Source: VRUE01 sp045805805 (GTDB taxonomy: Bacteria > Actinomycetota > Thermoleophilia > Solirubrobacterales > 70-9). From it: a stretch of 64,000 bases of DNA. Shown here piece by piece: positions 9,583-18,201 of this stretch. Under the pieces are notes generated by a model. The model saw only the letters and a list, made by a program, of their open reading frames with translations, did no database searches and was not told the DNA's origin. The DNA lies in NCBI GenBank assembly GCA_045805805.1, contig JBJMKO010000137.1:111227-175226 (forward strand), in the 5' to 3' direction. The translations under genes were made by a program, and so were the position numbers. Numbering within the stretch: position 1 is the stretch's first letter; each line of letters opens with the position of its first letter.

Positions 9583-10757
9583 CGAGCCCCTTGCGACTCT
9601 TCGATGTCTTCGACCAGCGAGACCGCGTCCCCACGCGAGCGCAGGTCGTGTCCGGTGACCGCTTCGCGGCGCTTCGGCGGCAGCGAGCCGGCCTGTATCG
9701 GGGCGGCGTAGCGCTCGCTGTAGAGCTGGACGCCAAAGGGAAGTTCGTAGGGCAAGCCGCGATAGAGCGCCACCCGGCCGCCTTCGTCGGTGCCGAGGAA
9801 CCAGACCTGGCGATTGCCGTACCAGGCGCCGAAGGCGAGCACGGCGGCGAGAGCCACGGCGGCGAGGACCTTGAGTGTCCGGCGCAAGCCGCGTCGCCGG
9901 GGCTTGACAGTGAGCTGCTCGCGGCGCTCCCGGGCAGCCGCGCCCGCGGCTCGACGCCGTACCTCGGTCGCGGTCAAGCCGGCCTCCTCGGCGGAGGGGC
10001 CGACCAGTGTCGCGCCCTCCGGCCGGCGCTGGGGAGCGGCTGCGTCCTCGAGCCGGAAGGCGAGGACCGTGATGTTGTCGCGACCTCCCGCCCGGTTGGC
10101 TTCGTCGACGAGGGCGCGCACGGCAGCGCTCATCGACGTGGCCCGCGACAGCAGCTTTCCTATCTGGGCCTCCCCCAACATCGTCGTCAGGCCGTCGGAG
10201 CAGATCAGGAAGACATCGCCTGGGGCAGCTGAGACGGAGTGGACATCGGGCTCGACCTCGGGCTCGGGACCGAGCGCACGGGTGATGATCGAGCGTTGCG
10301 GGTGGTCCTGGGCCTGGGCGTCGGTGAGCTGGCCCTTGCGGCGCAGCTCCTCGACCAACGAATGGTCGCGGGTGAGCTGCTCGAGGCGGCCCGCGCGCAG
10401 CCGGTAGGCACGGCTGTCGCCGACGTGGCCGATTGCCACCTCTTCGCGCTCGGCGCTGACGATCGCCGCGGTGAGCGTGGTCCCCATGCCCGCGCGCGAG
10501 GGATCGTTGCGCGCGAGCTCGTGGATGCTGCGGTTGGCAGCGAGGATCGTCTCGCGCAGGAGCTGCTCGGGCGGGCCGTCCGTCAGGTCGACGTCGAAGG
10601 CATCCGCGGCGGCTTTGGAGGCGACCTCCCCGGCCTGCGCCCCGCCCATCCCATCGGCGACGACGAAGATCGGCGCCCGCACGAAGAACGAGTCCTCGTT
10701 GGCGTTGCGCTGGCGCCCGGTGTCGGAGCGAAACGCCTGGTCGTCGATCCGCAGCAT
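9579..10757 (-). CDS. pstP: PP2C-family Ser/Thr phosphatase PstP
   Basis: Metal-dependent phosphatase that reverses PknB-type phosphorylation of wall-synthesis and FHA proteins. Residues 1-240 form the PP2C domain with NEDSFF, VADGMGG, AGMGTTLTAA, IGHVGDSRAYR, ICSDGL and GGRDNITV, which carry the metal-binding aspartates. A basic segment (KPRRRGLRR) precedes a single membrane helix at about 300-317, followed by an external tail of about 75 residues. The family in actinobacteria is membrane-anchored in the same way. It lies 3 bp after fhaB in the same orientation and overlaps rodA. Confidence 0.94.
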   Translation of the reverse strand: MLRIDDQAFRSDTGRQRNANEDSFFVRAPIFVVADGMGGAQAGEVASKAAADAFDVDLTDGPPEQLLRETILAANRSIHELARNDPSRAGMGTTLTAAIVSAEREEVAIGHVGDSRAYRLRAGRLEQLTRDHSLVEELRRKGQLTDAQAQDHPQRSIITRALGPEPEVEPDVHSVSAAPGDVFLICSDGLTTMLGEAQIGKLLSRATSMSAAVRALVDEANRAGGRDNITVLAFRLEDAAAPQRRPEGATLVGPSAEEAGLTATEVRRRAAGAAARERREQLTVKPRRRGLRRTLKVLAAVALAAVLAFGAWYGNRQVWFLGTDEGGRVALYRGLPYELPFGVQLYSERYAAPIQAGSLPPKRREAVTGHDLRSRGDAVSLVEDIEESQGAR

Positions 10758-10760
10758 CGC

Positions 10761-11234
10761 CTAAGCCTGCGCCTCGTACCTGAACTCGGTATCGCCGATC
10801 CGCACCACGTCGCCGTCGACCAGCTCCGCCTCGCCGCTCAAGGTGGCGTCGTTGAGCAGCGTTCCGTTGGTCGAGTTCATGTCCTCGACGTAGGTGCGTC
10901 CATCGCGGCTGAAAATCCTTGCGTGCACGCCGGAGGCGTAGCGGTCGACGATGCGCACGTCGGCTTCGGCAGAGCGGCCGATCGAGAGGCCGCCGATCAG
11001 GTCAAAGCGTTCGCCCTGCTCGAGCCCGCCGCCGCGCTCGGCGATGAGCCAAGCGTCGAGCGCGGCCGGCTGGGGGTCGAAGCCCGGCGCCTGGTGGAAG
11101 CCGGTTGCGTCAGGGGCAGGCGCGACGGTGCGGCGCAGATCCTTGAGCGCGCTGCGGACGATCCAGAACAGGAAGAGGTAGAGGACGGCAAGGAAGCCGA
11201 ACTTGAGAGCGACCGAGATCGGGGCGTAGTCCAC
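10761..11234 (-). CDS. fhaB: FHA-domain protein FhaB/FipA-like
   Basis: 157-aa protein with one N-terminal membrane helix (VALKFGFLAVLYLFLFWIV) and a C-terminal forkhead-associated domain that binds phosphothreonine. FHA hallmarks are IGRSAEADVRI, the SGVHARIF segment with the conserved Ser/His, and the NSTNGTLLN loop. In actinobacteria this protein is a substrate of PknB-type kinases and helps coordinate septal wall synthesis. Start GTG 11234. The gap to fhaA upstream is 11 bp. The FHA assignment is secure and the role is inferred from synteny. Confidence 0.92.
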   Translation of the reverse strand: MDYAPISVALKFGFLAVLYLFLFWIVRSALKDLRRTVAPAPDATGFHQAPGFDPQPAALDAWLIAERGGGLEQGERFDLIGGLSIGRSAEADVRIVDRYASGVHARIFSRDGRTYVEDMNSTNGTLLNDATLSGEAELVDGDVVRIGDTEFRYEAQA

Positions 11235-11245
11235 GCGCTAAGCCC

Positions 11246-12019
11246 TCACTGCTCGATATCGAACAGGAAGGTGGTGGCGCCGATGGTCACCTGGTCGCCC
11301 GGGCTGAGCCGTGTCGAGGCGACCCGCCGGCCGTTCACCTTGACCCCGTTGGTCGAGCCGAGATCGGCGATCGTCCAGTCGCCCGAAGGCGAGCGCTGCA
11401 GCTCGGCGTGGCGACGAGAGACGTTGGGATCGCCGAGCACGCACTCGGCCTGCTTGGAGCGGCCGATCGTGGCCCGAGGGCCATCGAGCACGTAGCGGCG
11501 ATCCTCCAGCGAGACGACCGCGCGGGTGGCGACCAGCGCTTCTGCCCGTTGCTCGGGACTCTTCGCCGACGCCTCCCGCCCTTTCACCGCCGAGTAGACC
11601 ATCGTGTGGCCCTCCTCTCCTTGGCTCGGACTCTCTCCTTCGCGAGCCGGCGGCTTGACCAGACGAGTTTGGATCCCGAACTCGCCCAGCCGCAAGCGCT
11701 CGTCGGTCTTGAACTCGACTGCCGGCCGGGTCAACAGGTCGTAGCTGCGGCGGCGGGCGTGCTCCAACAGGTAGCCGGAGAGCTCCTGCTCGAGCGAGCG
11801 CTCGTAGCCCTCGAGCTTGACGCGATCCCGTTTGGAGAGGTAGACCGTGTACTCGTTGGGGACGTAGACCCGCGCGACCCCGGCCGTCTTATGGGCGTCC
11901 ATCTCCTTGGAGAGCTTGCGGGCGAGCTCGACCGGCTGCACCTCCGAGCTGAAGGCACGGCTGAAGACCCCCTCGACGAGGCCTTCGATCCGACTCTCAA
12001 GGTTGCGTAGAACGCTGAT
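11246..12019 (-). CDS. fhaA: FHA-domain protein FhaA (DUF3662-FHA), apparently ATC-initiated
   Basis: Cytoplasmic phosphothreonine-binding scaffold. The N-terminal DUF3662 domain is recognisable from LRNLESRIEGLVEGVFSRAF through the YVPNEYTVYLS segment; the C-terminal FHA domain has ATIGRSKQAECVLGD, SRRHAEL and LGSTNGVKVN. Start problem: between the stop of the upstream kinase gene (12081) and the conserved LRNLESR there is no in-frame ATG, GTG, TTG or CTG. An AAGGAG lies exactly six bases before an ATC codon (12019-12017), giving ISVLRNLES and a 257-aa protein. I therefore place the start at this rare codon. The only alternatives lie far upstream inside the kinase gene. Confidence 0.88.
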   Translation of the reverse strand: MSVLRNLESRIEGLVEGVFSRAFSSEVQPVELARKLSKEMDAHKTAGVARVYVPNEYTVYLSKRDRVKLEGYERSLEQELSGYLLEHARRRSYDLLTRPAVEFKTDERLRLGEFGIQTRLVKPPAREGESPSQGEEGHTMVYSAVKGREASAKSPEQRAEALVATRAVVSLEDRRYVLDGPRATIGRSKQAECVLGDPNVSRRHAELQRSPSGDWTIADLGSTNGVKVNGRRVASTRLSPGDQVTIGATTFLFDIEQ

Positions 12020-12080
12020 CGGTGGCTCCTTTTCGCGGGCGAGGCGGGCGCTCGGGGTGGCGGGGAAACCGGCTCGAATC

Positions 12081-13001
12081 CTACGGGAGCAGGGGGCCGT
12101 GACCGACGGCGAGGACGGCGCCCAGCGTGGCGGCGGCCGCAACCGCTCCCAGGCGCAGAGGCAATGAGCGGCCGTGGCGGGGGAGATGCTCGGCGAGGCC
12201 GTCGAGCGACCCCTCGACCGCCTCGCCCAGCTCTTCCAGGGTCGGGCGGCGATCGGGGCGGCTCTGCATGCAGGCGTCGAGCGTCTCGCAGAGCTCGCGC
12301 GGAAGGTCGGGGCGCAGGCGCCGCAGCGGTCGCAGGCGTCCGCCGATCGCGCGGGCCGTCGCGGCCGGGGTGGTGCGCCGGGTCGGGTGCTCGCCACTCC
12401 AGCACTCGTACAGCATCAGCGCCAGCGAGTACACGTCAGCCTCGGGCCCGGCGGCGCGTCCCTCCGCCTGCTCGGGCGACATGTAGGCGAGGGTGCCGAC
12501 GATGTCGCCGGGAGCCGTCAACGCGGCGCCGTCGGTGAGGCGGGCGACGCCGAAGTCCATCAGCTTCGCGACCGGCTCGCCCTCCTCGGTGACGAGCACG
12601 TTCTGGGGCTTGATGTCGCGGTGAACGACCGCGCGGGAATGGGCGTGGGCAAGCGCCTCGCAGAGGTCGACGGCGATCTCGCCGACTTCGCGGTCGCTGA
12701 GGGACCCGTCGCGGTTGAGCTGAGCCAGCGTCGTGCCGTCGACCAGCTCGGTGACCAGTAGGGCGTTGCCGTCCTCCTCCCCCATCTCGTAGAGGGTGAC
12801 GATGCCGGGATGGTTGAGGCGGGCAGCGGCCTGAGCCTCGCGCAACACGCGCCCGGAACCACGGCTGCCGGCGGATTCGATCGCCTTGACGGCCACGGGG
12901 CGCTCGAGGCGCCCGTCCCACGCCTCGTACACGGTGCCGAAGCCGCCGCTGCCGATGCGGCGCTCGATCAGAAAGCGGTTGAGAACCAGGGAGCCGACCA
13001 C
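12081..13001 (-). CDS. Ser/Thr protein kinase with C-terminal membrane helix
   Basis: Hanks-type kinase, about 306 aa from GTG 13001 (the frame stays open further upstream, but the family begins near LNRFLIERRIG). Motifs: GSGGFGTVY, VAVKAIES, HRDIKPQN, LMDFGVAR, SPEQAEG. The kinase lobe is followed by a short stretch and a single C-terminal hydrophobic helix (LGAVAAAATLGAVLAV), with almost nothing beyond, so it lacks a sensor domain, unlike the two other kinases here. It is the first gene of the minus-strand cluster leading to fhaA, fhaB, pstP, rodA, pbpA, pknB and ddl, and is divergent from the CARDB-like gene at 13058. Confidence 0.9.
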   Translation of the reverse strand: MVGSLVLNRFLIERRIGSGGFGTVYEAWDGRLERPVAVKAIESAGSRGSGRVLREAQAAARLNHPGIVTLYEMGEEDGNALLVTELVDGTTLAQLNRDGSLSDREVGEIAVDLCEALAHAHSRAVVHRDIKPQNVLVTEEGEPVAKLMDFGVARLTDGAALTAPGDIVGTLAYMSPEQAEGRAAGPEADVYSLALMLYECWSGEHPTRRTTPAATARAIGGRLRPLRRLRPDLPRELCETLDACMQSRPDRRPTLEELGEAVEGSLDGLAEHLPRHGRSLPLRLGAVAAAATLGAVLAVGHGPLLP

Positions 13002-13057
13002 AGCACTTCCGCACTTCGCCGCGAATCCGCTTCCTCCTGCGACATACTCCCTGCTGC

Positions 13058-14092
13058 TTGGAGGATTCCACCGCCAGACGGGCCGCGCGGCGGCCACGCC
13101 GTCGCCCCGAACGCCAGCAGATCCTGCTGCGGCGCGGCCTTGCCCTCGGAGGCGGCCTGCTGCTGCTGATCTTGATCGTGCTCGGGGTCAAGGGCTGCCT
13201 CGACGCGCGCAAGACCCGGGCGCTCAGCGACTACGCCCGCAACGTGACCCAGATCGTCGAAGAGACCGATCAAACGAGCAAGGCCTTCTTCGGCAAGCTG
13301 GCGGAACCCGCCAGCCTCTCGGTCACGGAGTTCGTCGACCAGGTCAACGCCGACCGCAGTGCGATGGACAACTATGCGAGCCGCGTCGACGGCCTCAGCG
13401 CTCCCGGCGACATGAGCGACGCGCAGAACGCCCTGGAACTGGTCTACGAGCTGCGCGCCAGTGCGATGAGCGAAATCGCCGAACAGATGAGCACCGCGCT
13501 CGGCGACGTCGGCGCCGAGAAGGCGACGGGCGTCATCGTCAGGCAGATGCAGAAGCTGCTGGCCGGCGACGTGGTCTACGCCACCGTGGTGCGACCGAAG
13601 ATCGACGGCGTGCTCGCCGCCAACGGAATCGACGGCAGCGACGTGCCTCAGAGCACCTTTCTGCAGGGCGGCACCGAATGGCTCGACGAAGCCACGGTCA
13701 GTGCCGCGCTCGGCTCGGTCAGCGGATCGACCGCCTCGGCGACGTCGGGAGTGCATGGGCTGGGTCTGTACGGAACCAGCGTCAATGACACCGAACTGGC
13801 GGCGGAATCGACCACCTCGGTATCCAGCGAAGGCACGCCGGAAGTCGAAGTGCAGGTGCAGAATCAGGGCGGATCGACCGAGAACGGCGTCACGGTCTCG
13901 GTCACCGTGAGCGGTGGCAGCACCGTGCAGGGGACGATAGAAAGCATCGCCGCCGGCGAAACGGCGAGTGCCTTGATCCCGTTGACTCCCGCGCCGACGG
14001 GCGAAGTAACGCTCGAAGTCGATGTCGAAACCGTGCCGGGCGAGCAGATCTCCACGAACAACAAAGCCAGCTACACGGTCGCATTCGAATAG
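13058..14092 (+). CDS. Membrane-anchored protein with coiled region and C-terminal CARDB-like domain
   Basis: 344-aa protein starting at TTG 13058. A highly basic N-terminus (RRAARRPRRRPERQ) is followed by one membrane helix (GLALGGGLLLLILIVLGV), placing the remainder outside. Residues 50-200 are helical and rich in Asp/Ala/Gln; the C-terminal 85 residues have the beta pattern of CARDB/DUF11-type adhesion domains (VEVQVQNQGGSTENGVTV, SIAAGETASA, VPGEQISTNNK). The gene diverges from the kinase gene at 12081-13001 with about 56 bp between starts, so the promoters must be compact. Function unknown; a surface or wall-associated structural role is plausible. It is 9 bp before pheA. Confidence 0.75.
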   Translation: MEDSTARRAARRPRRRPERQQILLRRGLALGGGLLLLILIVLGVKGCLDARKTRALSDYARNVTQIVEETDQTSKAFFGKLAEPASLSVTEFVDQVNADRSAMDNYASRVDGLSAPGDMSDAQNALELVYELRASAMSEIAEQMSTALGDVGAEKATGVIVRQMQKLLAGDVVYATVVRPKIDGVLAANGIDGSDVPQSTFLQGGTEWLDEATVSAALGSVSGSTASATSGVHGLGLYGTSVNDTELAAESTTSVSSEGTPEVEVQVQNQGGSTENGVTVSVTVSGGSTVQGTIESIAAGETASALIPLTPAPTGEVTLEVDVETVPGEQISTNNKASYTVAFE

Positions 14093-14101
14093 GAGGCGGC
14101 C

Positions 14102-14947
14102 GTGAGCTCGATGCGGATCGCCTACCTGGGACCGGCCGGGACCTTCACCGAGGACGCCCTGCGCGAAGCGCTTCCCGCGGGGGAGGAGTTCGAACCGCTG
14201 CGGGCGCCGACCGTCCACGACGCGATCCTCGCGGTCGAGCGAGGGGAGGCCGAGCGGGCGCTGGTCCCGTTCGAGAACTCGATCGAGGGATCCGTCCGCA
14301 GCACGCTCGACACGCTCGCCTTCGAGGCCGAGTCGGTGACGATCGTCGGCGAGCACGACTTCGCCGTGCGGGCGGTGCTGCTGGCCCGCGAGCCCGTCGC
14401 GTTGAACGAGATCGCTGCCGTCCTCTCCCATCCCCAACCGCTCGCCCAGTGCGCCCGCTTCCTGCGTGAGAACCTGCCGGGCGCCGAGCTGCGCAGCATC
14501 GACAGCACCGCCGAGGCGGCGCGGATGGTCGGCGAGGCAGCTGAGCCGTGGGCAGCGATCGGAGCCCGCGCCGCCGCCGAGCTCTACGGCTGCCAGATCC
14601 TGCGCGAGGGAATCGAGGACGAGGACAACAACGTAACCCGCTTCGTCTGGATCGCCCCGGCGGGCACCGAGCCGGTGAGCGGGGAGGACTGGAAGACCTC
14701 CCTGGTCTTCTCCGAGCTCGGCGAAGACCACCCCGGCGCCCTGGTCGAGGCGCTCCAGGAGTTCTCCTCCCGCGACGTCAACCTGACCCGCATCGAGTCC
14801 CGCCCCCTGCGCAGCGAACTGGGCCGCTACATGTTCTTCTGCGACCTGGAGGGAAGCGACGGCGACCAAGCTGTCTCGGAGGCGATATCGGCGCTGCGAG
14901 CGAAGGCTGAATCGGTCCGAGTGCTCGGGTCCTACCCGGTCGACTAG
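14102..14947 (+). CDS. pheA: Prephenate dehydratase
   Basis: Converts prephenate to phenylpyruvate in phenylalanine synthesis. The 281-aa protein begins at GTG 14102 behind a strong AGGAGG. The catalytic domain starts with IAYLGPAGTFTEDAL, contains VPFENSIEGSV and the active-site loop EDEDNNVTRF (family TRF motif). The last 80 residues are a regulatory ACT domain with HPGALVEAL and NLTRIESRPLR (the ESRP phenylalanine-binding motif). There is no chorismate mutase domain, as in most actinobacterial versions. Its stop codon TAG (14945-14947) overlaps the left arm of the fold-back repeat at 14946-15046. Confidence 0.95.
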   Translation: MSSMRIAYLGPAGTFTEDALREALPAGEEFEPLRAPTVHDAILAVERGEAERALVPFENSIEGSVRSTLDTLAFEAESVTIVGEHDFAVRAVLLAREPVALNEIAAVLSHPQPLAQCARFLRENLPGAELRSIDSTAEAARMVGEAAEPWAAIGARAAAELYGCQILREGIEDEDNNVTRFVWIAPAGTEPVSGEDWKTSLVFSELGEDHPGALVEALQEFSSRDVNLTRIESRPLRSELGRYMFFCDLEGSDGDQAVSEAISALRAKAESVRVLGSYPVD

Positions 14948-15046
14948 AACCAATCAAGGGGCATCCCTCGCTCGGACAATTGCCGGCCTGATGAGGCCGG
15001 CAATTTGAGTATCCGCCCGTTCGAGGGATGCCCCTTGATTGGTTCT
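14946..15046. repeat. Fold-back repeat, type D (25-nt arms, 51-nt core with inner hairpin)
   Basis: Bases 14946-14970 are the exact complement of 15022-15046 (25 of 25). The 51-nt core holds a second perfect 12-bp stem: AATTGCCGGCCT, loop GATG, AGGCCGGCAATT. The left arm begins on the last two bases of the pheA stop codon and the right arm ends 31 bp before the HNH gene. There is no T-tract. It shares the 25-nt arm length with the family B repeats but not their core; only one copy is in the window. Confidence 0.92.
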
Positions 15047-15077
15047 GCACAGCGCCTGCGTAGAATTCCCGAGCAAG

Positions 15078-15584
15078 ATGGCACGAGTGCTCGTACTCAA
15101 CGCAACGTATGAGCCGATCAACGTATGCACGTTGAGACGTGCTGCCGTGCTGCTCTTGAAGGAAAAAGCGGAGCTTCTCGAGCGGCGCGAGGGGGCGATC
15201 CACTCCGAGCACATGACGATGGAGCGCCCCGACGTGATCCGCCTGGTCAGCTATGTGCGCATCCCCCGCGAAGCGCACAGGCGCAAGATCACCCGCCGCG
15301 CCGTCCTCGCCCGTGACTCCTGGACCTGTCAGTACTGCGGCTCGCGCAAATCGGGCTTGACCGTCGACCACGTGATCCCCCGCAGCCGCGGCGGCAAGTC
15401 CGTCTGGGAGAACATCGTCGCCGCCTGCGCCAGCTGCAACCGCCGCAAGGGCAACCGCCTCCCCCGAGAGATCCACATGCACCCCCAGAACACCCCCAAG
15501 GCCCCAGGCCCCACAGTCTTCATCCAGGTGGCAAGCCCCAGCATCCCTCCCGCCTGGCAGCAGTACCTTCCGGCAGCGGCGTAG
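15078..15584 (+). CDS. HNH endonuclease family protein
   Basis: 168-aa protein starting at ATG 15078 (MARVLVLNATYEPINV, the usual N-terminus of this family). The HNH nuclease domain lies at about residues 85-130: CQYCG, then LTVDHVIPRSRGGKSVWEN with the catalytic His and Asn, and CASCNRRKGNR, giving two CxxC zinc knuckles. This type is a single-copy chromosomal gene in many bacteria; its target is not established. It sits between two fold-back repeats (14946-15046 and 15587-15662) and converges with gyrA. Confidence 0.9.
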   Translation: MARVLVLNATYEPINVCTLRRAAVLLLKEKAELLERREGAIHSEHMTMERPDVIRLVSYVRIPREAHRRKITRRAVLARDSWTCQYCGSRKSGLTVDHVIPRSRGGKSVWENIVAACASCNRRKGNRLPREIHMHPQNTPKAPGPTVFIQVASPSIPPAWQQYLPAAA

Positions 15585-15586
15585 GA

Positions 15587-15662
15587 AGGGACGGGGAACC
15601 CTCTCCCAAAACGCGCGGCAGGAGCCGCGCTTGAGTGTTTTGGGAGAGGGTTCCCCGTCCCT
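15587..15662. repeat. Fold-back repeat, family B copy 1 (core reversed)
   Basis: 76 bp: arms 15587-15611 and 15638-15662 are perfectly complementary over 25 nt, and the core is 15612-15637. Read on the minus strand the core is CACTCAA, then a GCGCGGC stem with TCCT loop and GCCGCGC, then G: identical base for base to the copy at 40480-40555. The arms share no obvious sequence with the other copies. It lies in the convergent gap between the HNH gene and gyrA, where it could end transcription from both sides. Confidence 0.93.
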
Positions 15663-15675
15663 ATTCCACAGGGGC

Positions 15676-18183
15676 CTACTCTTCGAGCTGTTCTTGGCCT
15701 GACGTCTCTTCAGCTTCTGAGTCGTCATCGACCACGAGCGCCACAGCCGAGACGTTGTCGTCGTCCTTCATGTTCATGACTTTGACGCCCTGGGTGGGGC
15801 GGCCCATCTGGGAGATGCCGCCCGCGCGGGTGCGCTGGACCATGCCGTTTTGGGAGATGAAGAGGAGGTCCTGGTGCTCGCGGACGATCAGGGCGCCGGC
15901 GAGGCCACCCCTCTTCGCGGTCAGCTTCGCGGTCAGCACGCCCTTGGTCCCACGGCCCTTGACCGGGTACTCGGAGACCGAGGTGCGCTTGCCGTAGCCG
16001 TTCTCGGTGACGACGAAGAGCTCGGAGTCGTCGCGGGCGACGTCCATCGCCAGCACCCGGTTGACAACCCCGTTGACCTTTGCCGAGACGTTCATCCCTT
16101 TAACGCCGCTGGTGTCGCGGCCCATCGGCCGCACTTTCTCCTCGGAGAAGCGCGAGGCGTGGCCGGACTTGGAGACCAGCAGGATGTCGTCCTCGCCGGA
16201 GGTGAGCCGCACCTGGACCAGCTCGTCGCCGTCGCGGATCTTGATCGCGATGATCCCGTCGGCGCGGATCGGCGTGTTGTAGGCGATGAACTCGGTCTTC
16301 TTGACCAGTCCCTGGGCGGTAGCGAAGACGAGGTACTTGTTCTCGCCGAAGTCACGGGTCGGGATCACCGCCGTCACCTTCTCGCCGTCGCGCAGGGGCA
16401 GGACGTTGACCAGGGCACGCCCTTTCGCGGTGCGGGCACCCTCGGGCAGCTCGTAGACCTTGAGCCGGTAGACCTTGCCGCGGTTGGTGAAGAAGAGCAG
16501 GAAGTCGTGGGTCGAGCAGATGTGCAGGTGCTCGATGTAGTCGTCGTCCTTCATGTCCATCCCCATCACGCCGCGACCACCGCGATGCTGCTGGCGGTAG
16601 GTCGCCAGGGGCAGCCGCTTGGCGTAGCCGGAGTGGGTGATCGAGATCACCATCTGCTGGTCGGCGATCATGTCCTCGATGTTCATGTCGCCCTCGAAGT
16701 GGGTGATCTCGGTGCGCCGCTCGTCGCCGAAGCGCTTGTCGACCTCGTCGAGCTCTTCGACGACCACCGCGTCGATCCGGGCCGGGTCGCCGAGGATCGA
16801 ACGCAGCTCGGCGATCCGCTTGGCCAGCTCTTCGTGCTCTTCGCGGAGCTTGTCGGACTCCAGCGCCGTGAGGCGGGCGAGGCGCATGTCGAGGATTGCC
16901 TGGGCCTGCAGGTCGGAGAGCTCGAAGCGCTCGATCAGGCCGGCCTTCGCCGTCTCGGTGTCGGCCGAGCCGCGGATCAGCTCGATCACCGCATCGAGGT
17001 TGTCGAGCGCGATCAGCAGGCCCTCGAGGATGTGCGCGCGAGCCTCCGCCTGGCGCAGCTCGTACTGGGTGCGGCGGATCACCACCTCGCGCTGGTGGCT
17101 GACGTAGTGCTCGATCACCTCCTTGAGCCCGAGCGGCTTCGGCACCCCGTCGACGAGGGCGACCATGTTGATGCCGAAGGTGCTCTGCATCGGCGTCCGC
17201 TTGTAGAGCTGGTTGAGCACCACCTCGGGCGGGTCGCCGCCGCGTTTGGTCTCGATCACCAGTCGCATCCCGGACTTGTCCGACTCGTCGCGCAGATCGG
17301 AGATCCCGGTGATCTTTTTGTCCCGGACCAGATCGGCGATCTTCGAGACCAACCCGCCGTCGCCGAGCTTCTTGACCATGAAGGGCAGCTCGGTGACGAT
17401 GATCGCGTCGCGGCCTCCTTTGAGCGGCTCGACGTGAGCGCGGGCACGGATCCGCACCGAGGCACGGCCCTCGGCGTAAGCAGCCGCGATCCCTTCCGGG
17501 CTCATGATTCCGCCGCCTGGGAAGTCCGGGCCTTTCACGTGTTCCATCAGGCCGGCCAGGTCGATCCCCGGGTTGGCGATGTAGGCCTTGGTCGCGCCGA
17601 TCGTCTCACTCAGGTTGTGCGGCGGGATGTTGGTCGCCATCCCCACCGCGATCCCGGCGGAGCCGTTGACCAGCAGGTTGGGGTAGCGCGCCGGCAGCAC
17701 CAGCGGCTCCCGTAGCGATTCGTCGTAGTTCGGCCCCCACTCGACGGTGTCCGCCTCGATGTCGCGCAGCATCTCGGTCGAGAGCCGCGCCAACCGCGCC
17801 TCGGTGTACCTCATCGCCGCCGGCGGGTCGTCGTCGATCGAGCCGAAGTTGCCCTGGCCGTCGACGAGCATGTAGCGCAGCGAGAAGTCCTGGGCCATGC
17901 GGGCGAGGGTGTCGTAGATCGCGCTGTCGCCGTGAGGGTGGTACTTGCCCATCACCTCGCCGACGATCGTGGCCGACTTTCGGTAGGCCCGGTTCGGCTG
18001 CAGGCCGAGGTCGTGCATCGCGTAGAGCACGCGGCGATGGACCGGCTTGAGGCCGTCGCGCACGTCGGGAAGAGCCCGGCCGACTATCACGCTCATCGCG
18101 TAGTCGAGATACGACGAGCGCATCTCCGTGGTCAGCTCGCGCTCCTCGATACGACCGCCGCTCAGGTAGTCCGCGCCCTCCAT
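15676..18183 (-). CDS. gyrA: DNA gyrase subunit A
   Basis: Breakage-reunion subunit of gyrase, which introduces negative supercoils with GyrB. The 835-aa protein shows the QRDR segment GKYHPHGDSAIYDT with the quinolone-relevant Ser and Asp of the sensitive form, and MRYTEARL with the catalytic Tyr at about residue 126. The GyrA box in the C-terminal wrapping domain is QQHRGGRG. Six beta-pinwheel repeats follow, and the tail is acidic (DDDSEAEETSGQEQ). It starts 18 bp after the gyrB stop, same operon. The end converges with the HNH gene across a fold-back repeat. Confidence 0.98.
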   Translation of the reverse strand: MEGADYLSGGRIEERELTTEMRSSYLDYAMSVIVGRALPDVRDGLKPVHRRVLYAMHDLGLQPNRAYRKSATIVGEVMGKYHPHGDSAIYDTLARMAQDFSLRYMLVDGQGNFGSIDDDPPAAMRYTEARLARLSTEMLRDIEADTVEWGPNYDESLREPLVLPARYPNLLVNGSAGIAVGMATNIPPHNLSETIGATKAYIANPGIDLAGLMEHVKGPDFPGGGIMSPEGIAAAYAEGRASVRIRARAHVEPLKGGRDAIIVTELPFMVKKLGDGGLVSKIADLVRDKKITGISDLRDESDKSGMRLVIETKRGGDPPEVVLNQLYKRTPMQSTFGINMVALVDGVPKPLGLKEVIEHYVSHQREVVIRRTQYELRQAEARAHILEGLLIALDNLDAVIELIRGSADTETAKAGLIERFELSDLQAQAILDMRLARLTALESDKLREEHEELAKRIAELRSILGDPARIDAVVVEELDEVDKRFGDERRTEITHFEGDMNIEDMIADQQMVISITHSGYAKRLPLATYRQQHRGGRGVMGMDMKDDDYIEHLHICSTHDFLLFFTNRGKVYRLKVYELPEGARTAKGRALVNVLPLRDGEKVTAVIPTRDFGENKYLVFATAQGLVKKTEFIAYNTPIRADGIIAIKIRDGDELVQVRLTSGEDDILLVSKSGHASRFSEEKVRPMGRDTSGVKGMNVSAKVNGVVNRVLAMDVARDDSELFVVTENGYGKRTSVSEYPVKGRGTKGVLTAKLTAKRGGLAGALIVREHQDLLFISQNGMVQRTRAGGISQMGRPTQGVKVMNMKDDDNVSAVALVVDDDSEAEETSGQEQLEE

Positions 18184-18201
18184 CAGCTCGCCCTCCCCTG
18201 C

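Noticed and set aside
12968..14953. 661-codon antisense frame opposite pheA and the CARDB-like gene
   Set aside because: Shadow of two convincing coding regions with proper ribosome binding sites and family motifs on the other strand.
15587..15662. Explaining the fold-back repeats as ordinary Rho-independent terminators
   Set aside because: No T-tracts, shared internal cores, and one copy lies between divergent promoters (40480-40555); termination may be a side effect but does not explain the structure.
17534..17549. Second parS-like sequence (contains TTTCACGTG) inside gyrA
   Set aside because: Only about 11 of 16 positions match and it encodes conserved GyrA residues; not called.
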